From: Clostridiales bacterium
GTDB taxonomy: Bacteria > Bacillota > Clostridia > Saccharofermentanales > Saccharofermentanaceae
Assembly (NCBI GenBank): GCA_017428545.1
Contig: JAFRQR010000006.1
Location: forward strand, 1 to 48,458
Direction of reading: 5' to 3'
Length of the DNA: 48,458 bases
Within the stretch, counting starts at the first letter, position 1. Every line of letters begins with the position of its first letter. The translations under genes were made by a program, and so were the position numbers. Positions 25,622 to 34,082 of this stretch are shown here, one piece after another. The notes under the pieces were generated by a model. It saw only the letters and a program-made list of their open reading frames with translations, ran no database searches and was not told the origin of the DNA.

Positions 25622-27751
25622 ATGACTGAGAAAGATATCAATAAACGCGGTGACGGAATAAAACGGCTGATTGAACTTATTGTCTTAAGTGCATTCGGTG
25701 TACTGCTGAATATCGCGTTGTCCCGGATCAGTACAAAAAACGGCTGGCCGTTTTATCTGGATGCGGTCGGTACCGTCCTGGCGGCTGCGGTCGGCGGTGC
25801 TTTGCCGGGCATTATCGTCGGACTTTTCACCAATGTTTTTAAATCACTGAGCGATTGGAATTCCATCTATTACGGCACGCTGAATGTCATGATGGCCGTG
25901 GCGACAACGTTGTTTACGCGCGACGGATTGAAGAAACGTAATGTTATTCCGCTGATCTTTATACTTGCCGCGATCGGAGGCGGTCTGGGATCGATCATGA
26001 CGTGGTTCCTTTTCGGTTTTGCCGGAGAAGGTGTCACCGCAGATCTGGCCATATGGTTTCATTCGCATGTGTTCTCCAGCCGTTTCTTTTCACAGATCAC
26101 CGCAGATTTTCTCATCGATCTCGGAGATAAGACGATCACGGTCATTGCCGCGGGTCTGGCACTTTGGATCGTTCCGGATTCCGTGATCCAGAACCTTCTG
26201 ATACACGGCTGGCGTCAGAAGCCCCTGGACAAAAACGAACTTCATGATATCAACCGGACGAAGGTAAGACAGATCTCGCTTCGGTCTAAACTGATGCTGC
26301 TGATATCCGTGGCGGTCACGGTCATCGCTGCAGTATCGATCGCGATCGGCTATTCTCTTTATCGGGAGACGACCATTCAGGATCATACCGAGTTTGCCAG
26401 AGGTATCGTCAAATACCAGAAGGACTGTATCGACCCGGATATGGTCGAGACCTATCTTGTCCAAAAACGGGCGGCTCCCGGCTATAAAGAGGTAGAAGAG
26501 CAGCTGAATCTGACCTTCATCAGCTCTGAAAACATCCAGTTCATGTATGTCTATCAGATCAAGGAAGACGGCTGCCATGTCGTTTTCGATATGGATACGC
26601 AAGAGGTCAAGGCCAACGAGCCCGGTGTCGTTATTTCCTATCCGGACGATATCGAAAAGCACCTGGACGATTTTCTTGCCGGAAGAGAAGTTGAACCGAC
26701 GGTAAGTAATGACAATCGTTTCGGATGGGTGCTTTCGATCTATGAGCCGATCTATGACAGTAACGGAAAATGTGTCTGCTACTCGTGTGTAGATATTTCG
26801 ATGAGCAAGATGCAGGACCTGATGCGTGCGTATCTCGCCAAGCAGATCTCGCTGTTTCTGGGCATCGTCATCATGGTCCTTTGTCTGGCGGTATGGCTGT
26901 CGGATTACCACATTATCTTCCCTCTGAATTCCATGTCGCACGGCGCAAGTACTTTTGCATTCAAATCGACGGAAGAACGGGATGAAAGTGTCGAAAGGAT
27001 CAAGTCACTGCAGATCAGGACCGGTGACGAGATCGAGAATCTTTACGCGGCATATGCGCATACTACGGAAGAAAGCATGCGTTATCTGACAGAGAGCCGA
27101 AGAAAGACCCAACAGATCAACAAACTTCAGGGCGGCCTCCTCATGGTGCTCGCGGATGTGATCGAGAGCCGTGATAAATGCACGGGCGACCATATCCGAA
27201 AGACCGCGGAATACTCCAGAGTCATCCTTGAAAAACTGAAGGAGCAGGGTGAATTCCCGGATATTTTGACAGATGAGTACATCAATAATGTCGTGCGCGC
27301 GGCACCGCTTCACGATATCGGAAAGATCAATATTCCGGACGCGATCTTGAATAAGGACACGCGTCTGACCGATGAAGAATACGAGATCATGAAGGGGCAC
27401 GCGAATGCCGGTTATGAGATCATTGAAAAAGCGATCGCCAATCTCACGGAGAGCGGCTATCTCGAACAGGCCAAGCAGATGGCGCATTATCATCATGAGA
27501 AGTGGGATGGTTCCGGGTATCCGGAGCATCTGAAAGAAGGAGACATCCCGCTGTCGGCACGAGTCATGGCTGTCGCCGATGTATTCGACGCGCTTCTTTC
27601 CAGACGCAGTTATAAGGAGCCTTTCACGTTTGAAAAGGCCATGTCGATCATCAAGGAAGGTTCCGGAAAACACTTCGATCCGAAGGTCGTCAGTGCTTTT
27701 GAAGCGGCATCGGAAGAAATCAAGAAGATCAGTGAACGATTTGCCGATTGA
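25622..27751 (+). CDS. membrane sensor with HD-GYP c-di-GMP phosphodiesterase domain
   Basis: The 709-residue protein combines three parts. Residues ~14-195 are five or six membrane helices (FYLDAVGTVLAAAVGGALPG, GGGLGSIMTWFLFGFAG), resembling ECF-type S components. Residues ~220-440 are a second transmembrane pair flanking an extracellular region, probably a Cache-like sensor. The C terminus is an HD-GYP domain with H564-D565 in LHDIGKINIP, HHEKWDGSGYP (GYP 632-634) and DVFDALLSRRSY. HD-GYP enzymes hydrolyse cyclic di-GMP, so this should lower the messenger in response to an external ligand; the ligand is unknown. ATG 25622 has GGAGGAGAGG in front; upstream in-frame starts would span the promoter. 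Confidence 0.88.
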   Translation: MTEKDINKRGDGIKRLIELIVLSAFGVLLNIALSRISTKNGWPFYLDAVGTVLAAAVGGALPGIIVGLFTNVFKSLSDWNSIYYGTLNVMMAVATTLFTRDGLKKRNVIPLIFILAAIGGGLGSIMTWFLFGFAGEGVTADLAIWFHSHVFSSRFFSQITADFLIDLGDKTITVIAAGLALWIVPDSVIQNLLIHGWRQKPLDKNELHDINRTKVRQISLRSKLMLLISVAVTVIAAVSIAIGYSLYRETTIQDHTEFARGIVKYQKDCIDPDMVETYLVQKRAAPGYKEVEEQLNLTFISSENIQFMYVYQIKEDGCHVVFDMDTQEVKANEPGVVISYPDDIEKHLDDFLAGREVEPTVSNDNRFGWVLSIYEPIYDSNGKCVCYSCVDISMSKMQDLMRAYLAKQISLFLGIVIMVLCLAVWLSDYHIIFPLNSMSHGASTFAFKSTEERDESVERIKSLQIRTGDEIENLYAAYAHTTEESMRYLTESRRKTQQINKLQGGLLMVLADVIESRDKCTGDHIRKTAEYSRVILEKLKEQGEFPDILTDEYINNVVRAAPLHDIGKINIPDAILNKDTRLTDEEYEIMKGHANAGYEIIEKAIANLTESGYLEQAKQMAHYHHEKWDGSGYPEHLKEGDIPLSARVMAVADVFDALLSRRSYKEPFTFEKAMSIIKEGSGKHFDPKVVSAFEAASEEIKKISERFAD

Positions 27752-27780
27752 TACCTGACCGAAGATTGTGCAAAACACCG

Positions 27781-27817
27781 AAAATCGCCTGTTTTCATTG
27801 TAATGACAGGCGATTTT
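27781..27817 (+). terminator. terminator of the HD-GYP gene
   Basis: An 11-bp stem AAAATCGCCTG/CAGGCGATTTT (27781-27791 with 27807-27817) extended by TCAT/ATGA inside, followed by TTG. It overlaps the next promoter. Confidence 0.8.
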
Positions 27818-27825
27818 TGTATAAT
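27798..27825 (+). promoter_or_regulatory. promoter of the cobalamin-uptake operon
   Basis: TTGTAA (27798-27803) and TATAAT (27820-27825) at 16-nt spacing, overlapping the terminator of the preceding gene. Confidence 0.65.
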
Positions 27826-27835
27826 GAATCTGTGG

Positions 27836-28003
27836 CCACCGGTGCCTCGTAAAAGAGGAGAATAGGGAATGCGGTGAAGATCCGCAGCAGCCCCCACTAC
27901 TGTAACCCGGTACAATGTCCCGATAAAGTCATTGGCTGATTCTTGTCGGCTGAGAAGGCAGGGACGGAGGGGAAACGGGTAAGCCAGGAGACCTGCCGGT
28001 GAG
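27836..28003 (+). promoter_or_regulatory. cobalamin riboswitch
   Basis: The leader has all B12-riboswitch landmarks: GGTGCCT, the GGGAATGCGGTGAAGATCCG box, CAGCCCCCACTACTGTA (core around 27888-27904) and the B12 box AGCCAGGAGACCTGCC (27982-27997). It precedes btuF directly; cobalamin binding should repress the operon. Edges are approximate. Confidence 0.97.
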
Positions 28004-28060
28004 TTTTTATTGTTTTTAGTTCTTTTCGGGGATGGGAAAGGGACGGAAATGGAGAATACC

Positions 28061-29023
28061 ATGAAAAAAGTAATGAAGGCAATGAGCCTGGCTCTTGTCG
28101 TCACGCTTGTCTTCGCGTCTTCCGCCTGCAAGAAGTCGGATAAGAAGGAGACAGAAAAGGCTACTGAAACAGAGGCAGCCCAGACGACTTATCCGCTGGA
28201 GATCACCGACGGCTACGGCACAAAGGTGACCATTAAGGAAGAGCCGAAGAAGATCGTATCCTGCAGCCCGGCTATGACAGAGATCGTTTTCTCTCTCGGC
28301 AAGGGGGACTGCCTCGTAGGACGCACGGCGCTCTGCAACTATCCGGAAGCGGCAGCAAATGTACCGGTAGTGATCGAGGATATGTACCAGCCGAATCTCG
28401 AGACGATCGTAGCAGCTCAGGCAGATATCGTACTTGTCGATTCCATGATGGCAAAAGATATGTATGACGAACTCGGCAAACTCGGCTGCACGGTAGTTTC
28501 TTTTATCGATGAGACAAAGGTTGACGGCGTTTACGGCAGGATCGAGACCATGGGCCAGATCCTCAATGCAAACGAAGAAGCAGAAAAGGTAGTCGGCGAC
28601 ATGAAGGCAAAGATTGATTCCGTAAACGATGCCATCAAGGACAACAAGATGAAGCCGACAGTCTACTATGTCGTAAGCTTCGGTGAAGGCGGCGACTACA
28701 CGGCAACAGGTGATACATTCGTAAACGATATCCTCACAAAAGCAGGCGTAGATAACATTGCGGCAAATGCGACCGGCTGGGCATATAACGTTGAGGATCT
28801 GGTCTCTCAGGACCCGAACATCATCATTATCCCGGGCTGGGCAGACGGTTCCTTCCAGACGACCGCTCCTTACTCTGAACTGACAGCCGTTAAGGAAGGC
28901 AATGTGATCGTACTCGACAGCACAGATATGCTGGACCGTCAGTGCGCAAGAAACGCAGATGCCGTAGAAATGATCGCAAAGCTGGTCTTCCCGGAGTGCT
29001 TCGAAGAAGCAAAGGCAGCGTAA
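28061..29023 (+). CDS. btuF: cobalamin-binding lipoprotein of ABC importer
   Basis: The protein (320 residues) captures cobalamin or a corrinoid outside the membrane for BtuCD. The lipobox is ASSAC (C23) after a short signal peptide. The TroA/BtuF-type fold shows KKIVSCSPAMTEIVFSLG, LVGRTALCNYPEAA, and the long-helix bilobal pattern through VSQDPNIIIIPGW. The riboswitch directly upstream makes cobalamin more likely than haem or siderophore, which share this fold. ATG 28061 has GGAG at 6 nt; ATG 28049 is an in-frame alternative with GGGAC upstream. Confidence 0.92.
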   Translation: MKKVMKAMSLALVVTLVFASSACKKSDKKETEKATETEAAQTTYPLEITDGYGTKVTIKEEPKKIVSCSPAMTEIVFSLGKGDCLVGRTALCNYPEAAANVPVVIEDMYQPNLETIVAAQADIVLVDSMMAKDMYDELGKLGCTVVSFIDETKVDGVYGRIETMGQILNANEEAEKVVGDMKAKIDSVNDAIKDNKMKPTVYYVVSFGEGGDYTATGDTFVNDILTKAGVDNIAANATGWAYNVEDLVSQDPNIIIIPGWADGSFQTTAPYSELTAVKEGNVIVLDSTDMLDRQCARNADAVEMIAKLVFPECFEEAKAA

Positions 29024-29069
29024 TCAGATTCACCGGACTTTGCGTCCGACAAAAGATGGAAAGCAGTTT

Positions 29070-30131
29070 ATGAAAAAAGAACCGCTTAAAAGATCAACAA
29101 TGACATTGACCGGAGGGAGCCTTCTGCTCCTTCTGGTCATTGTTGTTATCTGGGCTTCCGCCGTAGGTGCGGTTCCGGTGCCTTTCGTGCAGAGTGCGCG
29201 CATCGTGCTGGCTAAGCTCCCTTTTGTAAATAAGGAAAAACTTCTTCGGGATATCCCGGATTCCAGTAAGCTCATCATCTGGAATATCCGTCTGCCGCGA
29301 GTCCTTCTGGCAGGACTGGTGGGCGGAGGTCTTGCTGCGGCGGGTGTCGTGATGCAGGCGCTCTTTAGAAATCCTCTGGCGGACCCGCAGGTGCTGGGCA
29401 TTTCTTCCGGCGCGGCGTTCGGAGCTGCGGTCGCGATCGCCTTCGGTATCACTTTTTCCGTTTTGGGGATCAGCAGCATCTGGATGTTCGCATTTGTGGG
29501 CGCGATGCTTACGATGCTTCTGGTTTTCCGAGTGGCCAGGATCGCGACTTCACGGTCGGTCACGGGGATCCTTCTGGCGGGTATCGCCTGTTCGTCGATG
29601 CTGACGGCGGCGATCACGCTTCTCATGATGAAAAAAAGAGACCGCCTCGAGCGCATTTATCTGTGGATGCTCGGAAGCTTTTCTTCCGCGTCCTGGATCA
29701 AAGTCGGCTTTATGGCGATCGTCCTGGTGGGCGCCATCCTCTGCTTTACGATCCTCGGAAGGGATCTGGATCTTCTGAGTTTCGGTGACCACGAAGCGCA
29801 GAGCATGGGCGTCTCGGTAAAAAGGACCAGAACGGTCGCGGTAGTGTCGACCTCTCTTTTGGTGGCGGCGAGTGTTTCGGTCAGCGGCATCATCGGATTT
29901 GTCAGCCTGATCATCCCGCACATCATGAGGCTCCTCGTCGGGCCTAAAAACAGAAGGCTCATCCCACTGTCGCTTCTGGGCGGCGCGATCTTCATGATCC
30001 TGTGCGACCTTATCAGCAGAACGGCTGCAGCGCCGGCGGAGATCGCCGTAGGCGCGATCACGCAGGTGACGGGTGCGCCGTTCTTCCTCTACCTTCTTTG
30101 GAAAGAAAGACGAAGGGAGGAGCGTGACTGA
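29070..30131 (+). CDS. btuC: cobalamin ABC transporter permease, FecCD family
   Basis: The 353-residue polytopic permease (about ten helices) belongs to the BtuC/FecCD family. Landmarks are RLPRVLLAGLVGGGLAAAGV, QALFRNPLADPQVLGISSGA, and GFVSLIIPHIMRLLVGP near the BtuD-coupling region. ATG 29070 has only a weak GGAAAG site. The last bases form TGATG with btuD, so the permease and ATPase are coupled. Confidence 0.95.
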   Translation: MKKEPLKRSTMTLTGGSLLLLLVIVVIWASAVGAVPVPFVQSARIVLAKLPFVNKEKLLRDIPDSSKLIIWNIRLPRVLLAGLVGGGLAAAGVVMQALFRNPLADPQVLGISSGAAFGAAVAIAFGITFSVLGISSIWMFAFVGAMLTMLLVFRVARIATSRSVTGILLAGIACSSMLTAAITLLMMKKRDRLERIYLWMLGSFSSASWIKVGFMAIVLVGAILCFTILGRDLDLLSFGDHEAQSMGVSVKRTRTVAVVSTSLLVAASVSVSGIIGFVSLIIPHIMRLLVGPKNRRLIPLSLLGGAIFMILCDLISRTAAAPAEIAVGAITQVTGAPFFLYLLWKERRREERD

Positions 30132-30949
30132 TGAACGAAAAATCTTCCCTCATTTCGAAAAGCACCGGTTCTGATATTGAAGTGAAAAACCTTTCGTATC
30201 AGCCCGGTACCGTAAAAAAGCCGATCCTTCAGGATGTGTCATACACGTTTACCGAAGGCCATATGACGGCGCTTCTCGGACCGAACGGGTCCGGAAAGAC
30301 GACGCTTCTTAGGCATATCCTGGCCCAGATCAAATGTCCGGAGGGTGCGGTACTGATCAACGGGAAAGATACAAACGGCTTTGCTCCGAAGGAAAGAAGC
30401 CGCAAGATCGCCTGGGTCCCGCAGAACAGTTCCGGCGATAGTGCTTTTAGCGTAGAAGAAGTCGTGCTTATGGCCAGATACCCGTATAAGGGGACCTGGG
30501 ATGACGATTCCGAGGAGGATAAAAAGATCGCCGAAGACGCGATGCGGGCCGTAGGAGTCCTGGAACTTCGAAACAGAAATTTCCCTTCGCTTTCCGGCGG
30601 GGAACGCCAGAGGACGCTGATCGCAAGGGCACTTGCCCAGACGACGCCATGGATCCTTCTGGACGAGCCGACGTCGAATCTGGACATCAAGCACCAGATC
30701 GGCATCATGCAGCTGCTTCATGAAAGAGTTCAAAAAGGAAACCTCAGCGTTGTCGTGGTCATGCATGACTTTAATATGGTCGAGCGGTTCTGTGACAGGG
30801 CGATCCTTCTTTCGGACGGAAAAGTCGTAAGTATGGGAAATACCCGCGATGTGATGACGCGTGAACAGATCTCTTCCGTGTACGAGACCGACTTTGATAT
30901 AATTGAAAAAGACGGAAGACGGTTCTTCTTCCCGAAAGACGCCAAGTGA
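30131..30949 (+). CDS. btuD: cobalamin ABC transporter ATPase
   Basis: The 272-residue ATPase powers BtuCF. It has Walker A GPNGSGKTT (from ~50), Q-loop VPQNSS, signature LSGGERQRTLIARALAQ, Walker B WILLDEPTSNLD and H-loop VVVMHDFNM. The coupling with btuC by TGATG and the upstream B12 riboswitch support cobalamin over iron-siderophore specificity. Confidence 0.94.
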   Translation: MNEKSSLISKSTGSDIEVKNLSYQPGTVKKPILQDVSYTFTEGHMTALLGPNGSGKTTLLRHILAQIKCPEGAVLINGKDTNGFAPKERSRKIAWVPQNSSGDSAFSVEEVVLMARYPYKGTWDDDSEEDKKIAEDAMRAVGVLELRNRNFPSLSGGERQRTLIARALAQTTPWILLDEPTSNLDIKHQIGIMQLLHERVQKGNLSVVVVMHDFNMVERFCDRAILLSDGKVVSMGNTRDVMTREQISSVYETDFDIIEKDGRRFFFPKDAK

Positions 30950-30958
30950 GGAACGAAA

Positions 30959-31618
30959 ATGGAACTGATCACCAAAGCAGATAGCTTCGACGAGTATTTA
31001 GAAGTCAGCGAATATATCAATCATAACCACATCAAGGTCGCATATCTTTCGAACTATTTCATGGAGACGATCATGAAGGATCTTTCCGAAGGAAAAGCGA
31101 TGGAATATATGGACCCCGAGATGGAGTTCGCTTCGCGTGCTTTCCGCTTCGTAAGAGATGAGATCTCCCATAGTAACGATGCCGGGCGAAAAGAACTTTG
31201 CCTTCGCGCTTCCGATGTCCTCGACAAAAGGACCGGTCTGTGTTTCGGTAAATCGCACCTTCTGTGTGCGCTCCTTCGTGCGGCGGGGATCCCGTCAGGA
31301 CTTTGCTATCAGTACTTAAGGCTTGACGAAAATGACGAAGATTCGCCGCTTATCCTTCATGGCCTTACTGCCATCTATTTCGAATCTCTCGGAAAATGGA
31401 TCCGTGTGGATGCTAGAGGAAATAAGCCGGGAGTTACGGCGGAGTTTTCCGTCGAAGAAGAAAAACTCGCGTTCCCGGTGCGTCCGGGCCTCGGCGAAAC
31501 GGACCTTCCGTTTATCTTCCCGCGCCCGGATATCGGTGTGATCGGGAAGCTCCTTCTTTCGAAGACCGCGCAGGAAGCCATGGCAAATCTGCCTGACCGG
31601 ATCGCGGGGAAATGCTGA
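30959..31618 (+). CDS. transglutaminase-like cysteine protease-fold protein
   Basis: The 219-residue cytosolic-looking protein (no signal) has the transglutaminase-core triad: C95 in TGLCFGKSHLLCALLRAAGIP, H134 in LHGLTAIYF and D151 in WIRVDARGNKPG. Such domains act as peptidases or amidases on unknown substrates. It starts 9 nt after btuD and shares the AGGAACG ribosome site region, so it is probably read with the cobalamin genes and under the same riboswitch. A link to corrinoid handling is not shown. Confidence 0.82.
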   Translation: MELITKADSFDEYLEVSEYINHNHIKVAYLSNYFMETIMKDLSEGKAMEYMDPEMEFASRAFRFVRDEISHSNDAGRKELCLRASDVLDKRTGLCFGKSHLLCALLRAAGIPSGLCYQYLRLDENDEDSPLILHGLTAIYFESLGKWIRVDARGNKPGVTAEFSVEEEKLAFPVRPGLGETDLPFIFPRPDIGVIGKLLLSKTAQEAMANLPDRIAGKC

Positions 31619-31663
31619 TCAGAAAAACCGATCACGGAAGAGAAGTGCTTTTCGTGTAAACAC

Positions 31664-31693
31664 TTGACGCAAGGGCTTGTTTGGTGTTATCAT
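31664..31693 (+). promoter_or_regulatory. promoter of tRNA-Cys
   Basis: TTGACG (31664-31669) and TATCAT (31688-31693) with 18-nt spacing. Confidence 0.65.
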
Positions 31694-31715
31694 TTCATAC
31701 GCTGACAAAAGGCGT

Positions 31716-31789
<74 letters not shown>

Positions 31790-31793
31790 AATG

Positions 31794-31829
31794 AAAAAGG
31801 AGTTGTCGAATGACAACTCCTTTTTGTTT
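31794..31829. terminator. terminator after tRNA-Cys, usable on both strands
   Basis: A 14-bp perfect stem AAAAAGGAGTTGTC (31794-31807) with GACAACTCCTTTTT (31812-31825), loop GAAT, then TG and T-runs. It can also stop the reverse-strand Dabb gene. Confidence 0.92.
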
Positions 31830-31880
31830 TTCTGTTTTTTCGATTCGGCCGTTATACGGGATGCGTGCGAAGAATCAGGC

Positions 31881-32183
31881 TCACACTTCAAAATCGAAGC
31901 AGCTTCTGATCTTGGCGTGCGGACGGACTTTGCCGGTTGCGACCGCGACATGGTCCGGATGTACGGCATAGCCCTTCAGGGCCTCCTCGGAAACGAAGGT
32001 GGAATCGAGCATAAGGTCGCCGTTGGAGCTTTCGAGGCCCTCGGTATAGACTTTGATATCGGTAAGTCCCTCGATCTTACCTTTCAAGCCTTCGAGTCCT
32101 GCTTTGATATCCGCCTTGATTTCTGCTTTTTCTTCGTTGGAATACTCGTCTTTTAATGTCCAGATAATAATGTGCTTGACCAT
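31881..32183 (-). CDS. Dabb (stress-responsive alpha/beta-barrel) domain protein
   Basis: The 100-residue protein is a single Dabb domain: VKHIIIWTLKDEYS at the start, GLEGLKGKIEGL, SSNGDLMLDSTFVSEEALKGYAVHPDH in the middle. Members form dimeric ferredoxin-like barrels of diverse, mostly unknown function. It follows the flavoprotein gene by 12 nt on the same strand, so the two are likely cotranscribed. The ribosome site AGGAGA precedes it. Confidence 0.9.
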   Translation of the reverse strand: MVKHIIIWTLKDEYSNEEKAEIKADIKAGLEGLKGKIEGLTDIKVYTEGLESSNGDLMLDSTFVSEEALKGYAVHPDHVAVATGKVRPHAKIRSCFDFEV

Positions 32184-32195
32184 AGTTCTTTTCTC

Positions 32196-32813
32196 CTAGT
32201 TAATGAAATTTGTCCAAAGGTGTTCTTCCTGCTGCGGAAGTCCGTACTTTTCTTTTCCGAGCTCGATGCTGCGCATGAGAAATACCATGTTATTGGCAAG
32301 CGTTCTCATGGTCTGAAGACCTTCGAGATCCTCCTGTGCCTGTCCCGGAGCACTGCCGTGCGCACTGTTCCAGTACTGGCTGCTGGCGACCGGCATGCCG
32401 CTGATCGTGAAGTATTTGTTGAGCTCGTCGAAGGTTGCAGAGCAGCCGCCTCTTCTTGCTACGACAACACTGGCGCCGACCTTCATGCGCTTGTCGAAAT
32501 GCGAACTGAAAAAGAGTCTGTCGAGACACGCGATCAGCGTCGCGTTTGCGGAGGCATAGTAAACCGGACTTGCAACGACCAGACCATCTGCCTTTTCAAA
32601 CTTTTCGGCGATCTCGTTGACACCGTCATCAAAGACACACTTGCCTGTTTTAGAGCAGGAACGGCAGGCGATACATCCGCGGATGTTCTGCTTTCCGATG
32701 GAAACGACTTCGGCTTCGATGCCTTCTTTTTCAAAGACTTTCACCATTTCCGAAAGAGCGAGAGCAGTGTTTCCGTTCGTCGTCGGACTTCCGTTAAGTA
32801 ATAAAACTTTCAT
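32196..32813 (-). CDS. NADPH-dependent FMN reductase / iron-sulfur flavoprotein-like
   Basis: The 205-residue flavodoxin-fold protein starts KVLLLNGSPTTNGNT, the FMN phosphate loop, and has four cysteines C47, C50, C53 and C59 (CIACRSC then KC) as in the compact cluster motif of archaeal and clostridial Isf proteins. ASPVYYASANATLIACLDRLFF matches the family's second FMN loop. It may carry electrons or reduce oxidants or nitro-compounds; the [4Fe-4S] cluster is inferred. GGAGGC precedes the start. Confidence 0.88.
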   Translation of the reverse strand: MKVLLLNGSPTTNGNTALALSEMVKVFEKEGIEAEVVSIGKQNIRGCIACRSCSKTGKCVFDDGVNEIAEKFEKADGLVVASPVYYASANATLIACLDRLFFSSHFDKRMKVGASVVVARRGGCSATFDELNKYFTISGMPVASSQYWNSAHGSAPGQAQEDLEGLQTMRTLANNMVFLMRSIELGKEKYGLPQQEEHLWTNFIN

Positions 32814-32903
32814 GGGGGAGCCTCCTTCTAACTAAAGATATATAAACGCATTATAGCATAGCAAAGACTAACGTACTCGACGATACCAGTTATAAAAAAT
32901 GAT

Positions 32904-32933
32904 TATATAGCTTTTACATTCACAAAATGTTAA
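32904..32933 (-). promoter_or_regulatory. candidate promoter of the flavoprotein-Dabb pair
   Basis: On the reverse strand TTAACA (32933-32928) and TATATA (32909-32904) at 18-nt spacing, ~90 nt before the start. The -10 is weak. Confidence 0.3.
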
Positions 32934-33015
32934 CTCTTCCTTTTCAAAAGAAACGATATGGATTCAAACGCAGAAATGGCAGGCGTTTGCGCGCTGTTAT
33001 ACTACGCATAACAGA

Positions 33016-33044
33016 TTATAAGAGGCTTTAACAGCCTCTTATAA
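33016..33044. repeat. 12-bp perfect inverted repeat before the TM2 gene
   Basis: TTATAAGAGGCT (33016-33027) mirrors AGCCTCTTATAA (33033-33044) around TTAAC. Without a clean U-tract it may be an operator or 5' hairpin rather than a terminator. The rest of the 286-bp gap (32814-33099) shows AT-rich promoter-like sequence and no gene. Confidence 0.45.
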
Positions 33045-33099
33045 CATATTTTGTTTATCATCGTGATGCTGGAAGGTTGCGATTGAGGGGGTGGAGAAT

Positions 33100-33639
33100 A
33101 TGAAGATTTGTAATTTCTGCGGTTGTGAAAATGATGATTCTACCTGGGTTTGCACAAATTGTTCAGGTAATGCATTTTCGTTCAGATGTAATAAGTGTGG
33201 CTCTACATTTAAAGATTCTGCATTCTGCCCGAATTGTGGAACTAAAGCAGGCGAAAAAGGGAAGAATTGTCCGCGATGCGGAGCTATATACTTCTCAGCA
33301 GCGTGTCCTGATTGCGGCTATTCCCCTGCTAATGAACGCTTGGAACGACAGTATCAACAGCAGTCCTCGGGACAACCGACTGTAGTACATAACCACTATC
33401 AAGCAGCGCCGATGCCCGGACAAACAGTCCAACAGGTTGTTGTAAGAGGCGGGAAAGCGTGCAATAAAACAGTAGCGTTGTTGCTGTGTATTTGTTTAGG
33501 TTATTTTGGAGCACACAAATTCTATGAAGGAAAAGCCGGAACCGGTTTGATTTATCTTTGTACTTTTGGATTGTTCGGAATCGGATGGCTCATCGATATT
33601 CTGGCATTGTGTGCTAAGCCAAGTACTTATTATGTCTGA
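33100..33639 (+). CDS. zinc-ribbon and TM2 domain protein
   Basis: The 179-residue protein has six CxxC pairs in its first 72 residues (C4/C7, C18/C21, C30/C33, C43/C46, C57/C60, C69/C72), enough for three zinc ribbons. A Gln-rich linker follows, then a C-terminal TM2 domain (ACNKTVALLLCICLGYFGAHKFY, then GLFGIGWLIDIL), two membrane helices with the GxHKFYxG turn. Function is unknown; the ribbons should be cytosolic. ATG 33100 has GAGGGGGTGG in front, better than GTG 33091. Codon use is AT-richer than flanking genes. Confidence 0.85.
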   Translation: MKICNFCGCENDDSTWVCTNCSGNAFSFRCNKCGSTFKDSAFCPNCGTKAGEKGKNCPRCGAIYFSAACPDCGYSPANERLERQYQQQSSGQPTVVHNHYQAAPMPGQTVQQVVVRGGKACNKTVALLLCICLGYFGAHKFYEGKAGTGLIYLCTFGLFGIGWLIDILALCAKPSTYYV

Positions 33640-33644
33640 CTAAT

Positions 33645-34082
33645 ATGATCAGAACAAATCGTTCGATCATTGTGTTGTGCATATGCTTGCCGCTGATTTT
33701 TGGGGCAAGCATATATCTCATCTTGAGTCCTGACACATATCTTGCTATATGGGGATGGAAGGTTATCGGGGTATCAAGTCCATTTGGAAATATAGACATC
33801 CAAAAACTTCCGTGGTGGCTGAAATTCGTAAGATTCTATCTTTGTGATTTCCTATGGGCATTTGCACTGGTTCATTCAATAATCCTCATTATGGGGGAAA
33901 AACAGTTTGTGGTTGCTTTGTTTATTTCTCTCTGTTTTTGCTTGAGCTGTGAACTGTTGCAGCTTATTAAATCTATCCCGGGGACTTTTGACGGATTCGA
34001 TTTGATAGTGGAATCTTCTGCATGTTTGGCAGCTTTGTCTATACATTTGTTAAGGAGGAAAAAGCATGAAAAAGATTATTAG
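33645..34082 (+). CDS. VanZ-like membrane protein
   Basis: The 145-residue protein has about four hydrophobic helices and the VanZ pattern: RFYLCDFLWAFALVHS, then SCELLQLIKSIPGTFDGFDL. VanZ homologues affect teicoplanin susceptibility in some species, but most of the family is uncharacterised. It starts 5 nt after the TM2 gene and overlaps the next gene by 17 nt, so the three form a compact AT-rich unit. Confidence 0.82.
   Translation: MIRTNRSIIVLCICLPLIFGASIYLILSPDTYLAIWGWKVIGVSSPFGNIDIQKLPWWLKFVRFYLCDFLWAFALVHSIILIMGEKQFVVALFISLCFCLSCELLQLIKSIPGTFDGFDLIVESSACLAALSIHLLRRKKHEKDY

Noticed and set aside
30131..30949. Iron-siderophore rather than cobalamin importer
   Set aside because: The protein families are shared, but the cobalamin riboswitch directly upstream makes corrinoid transport the better call.
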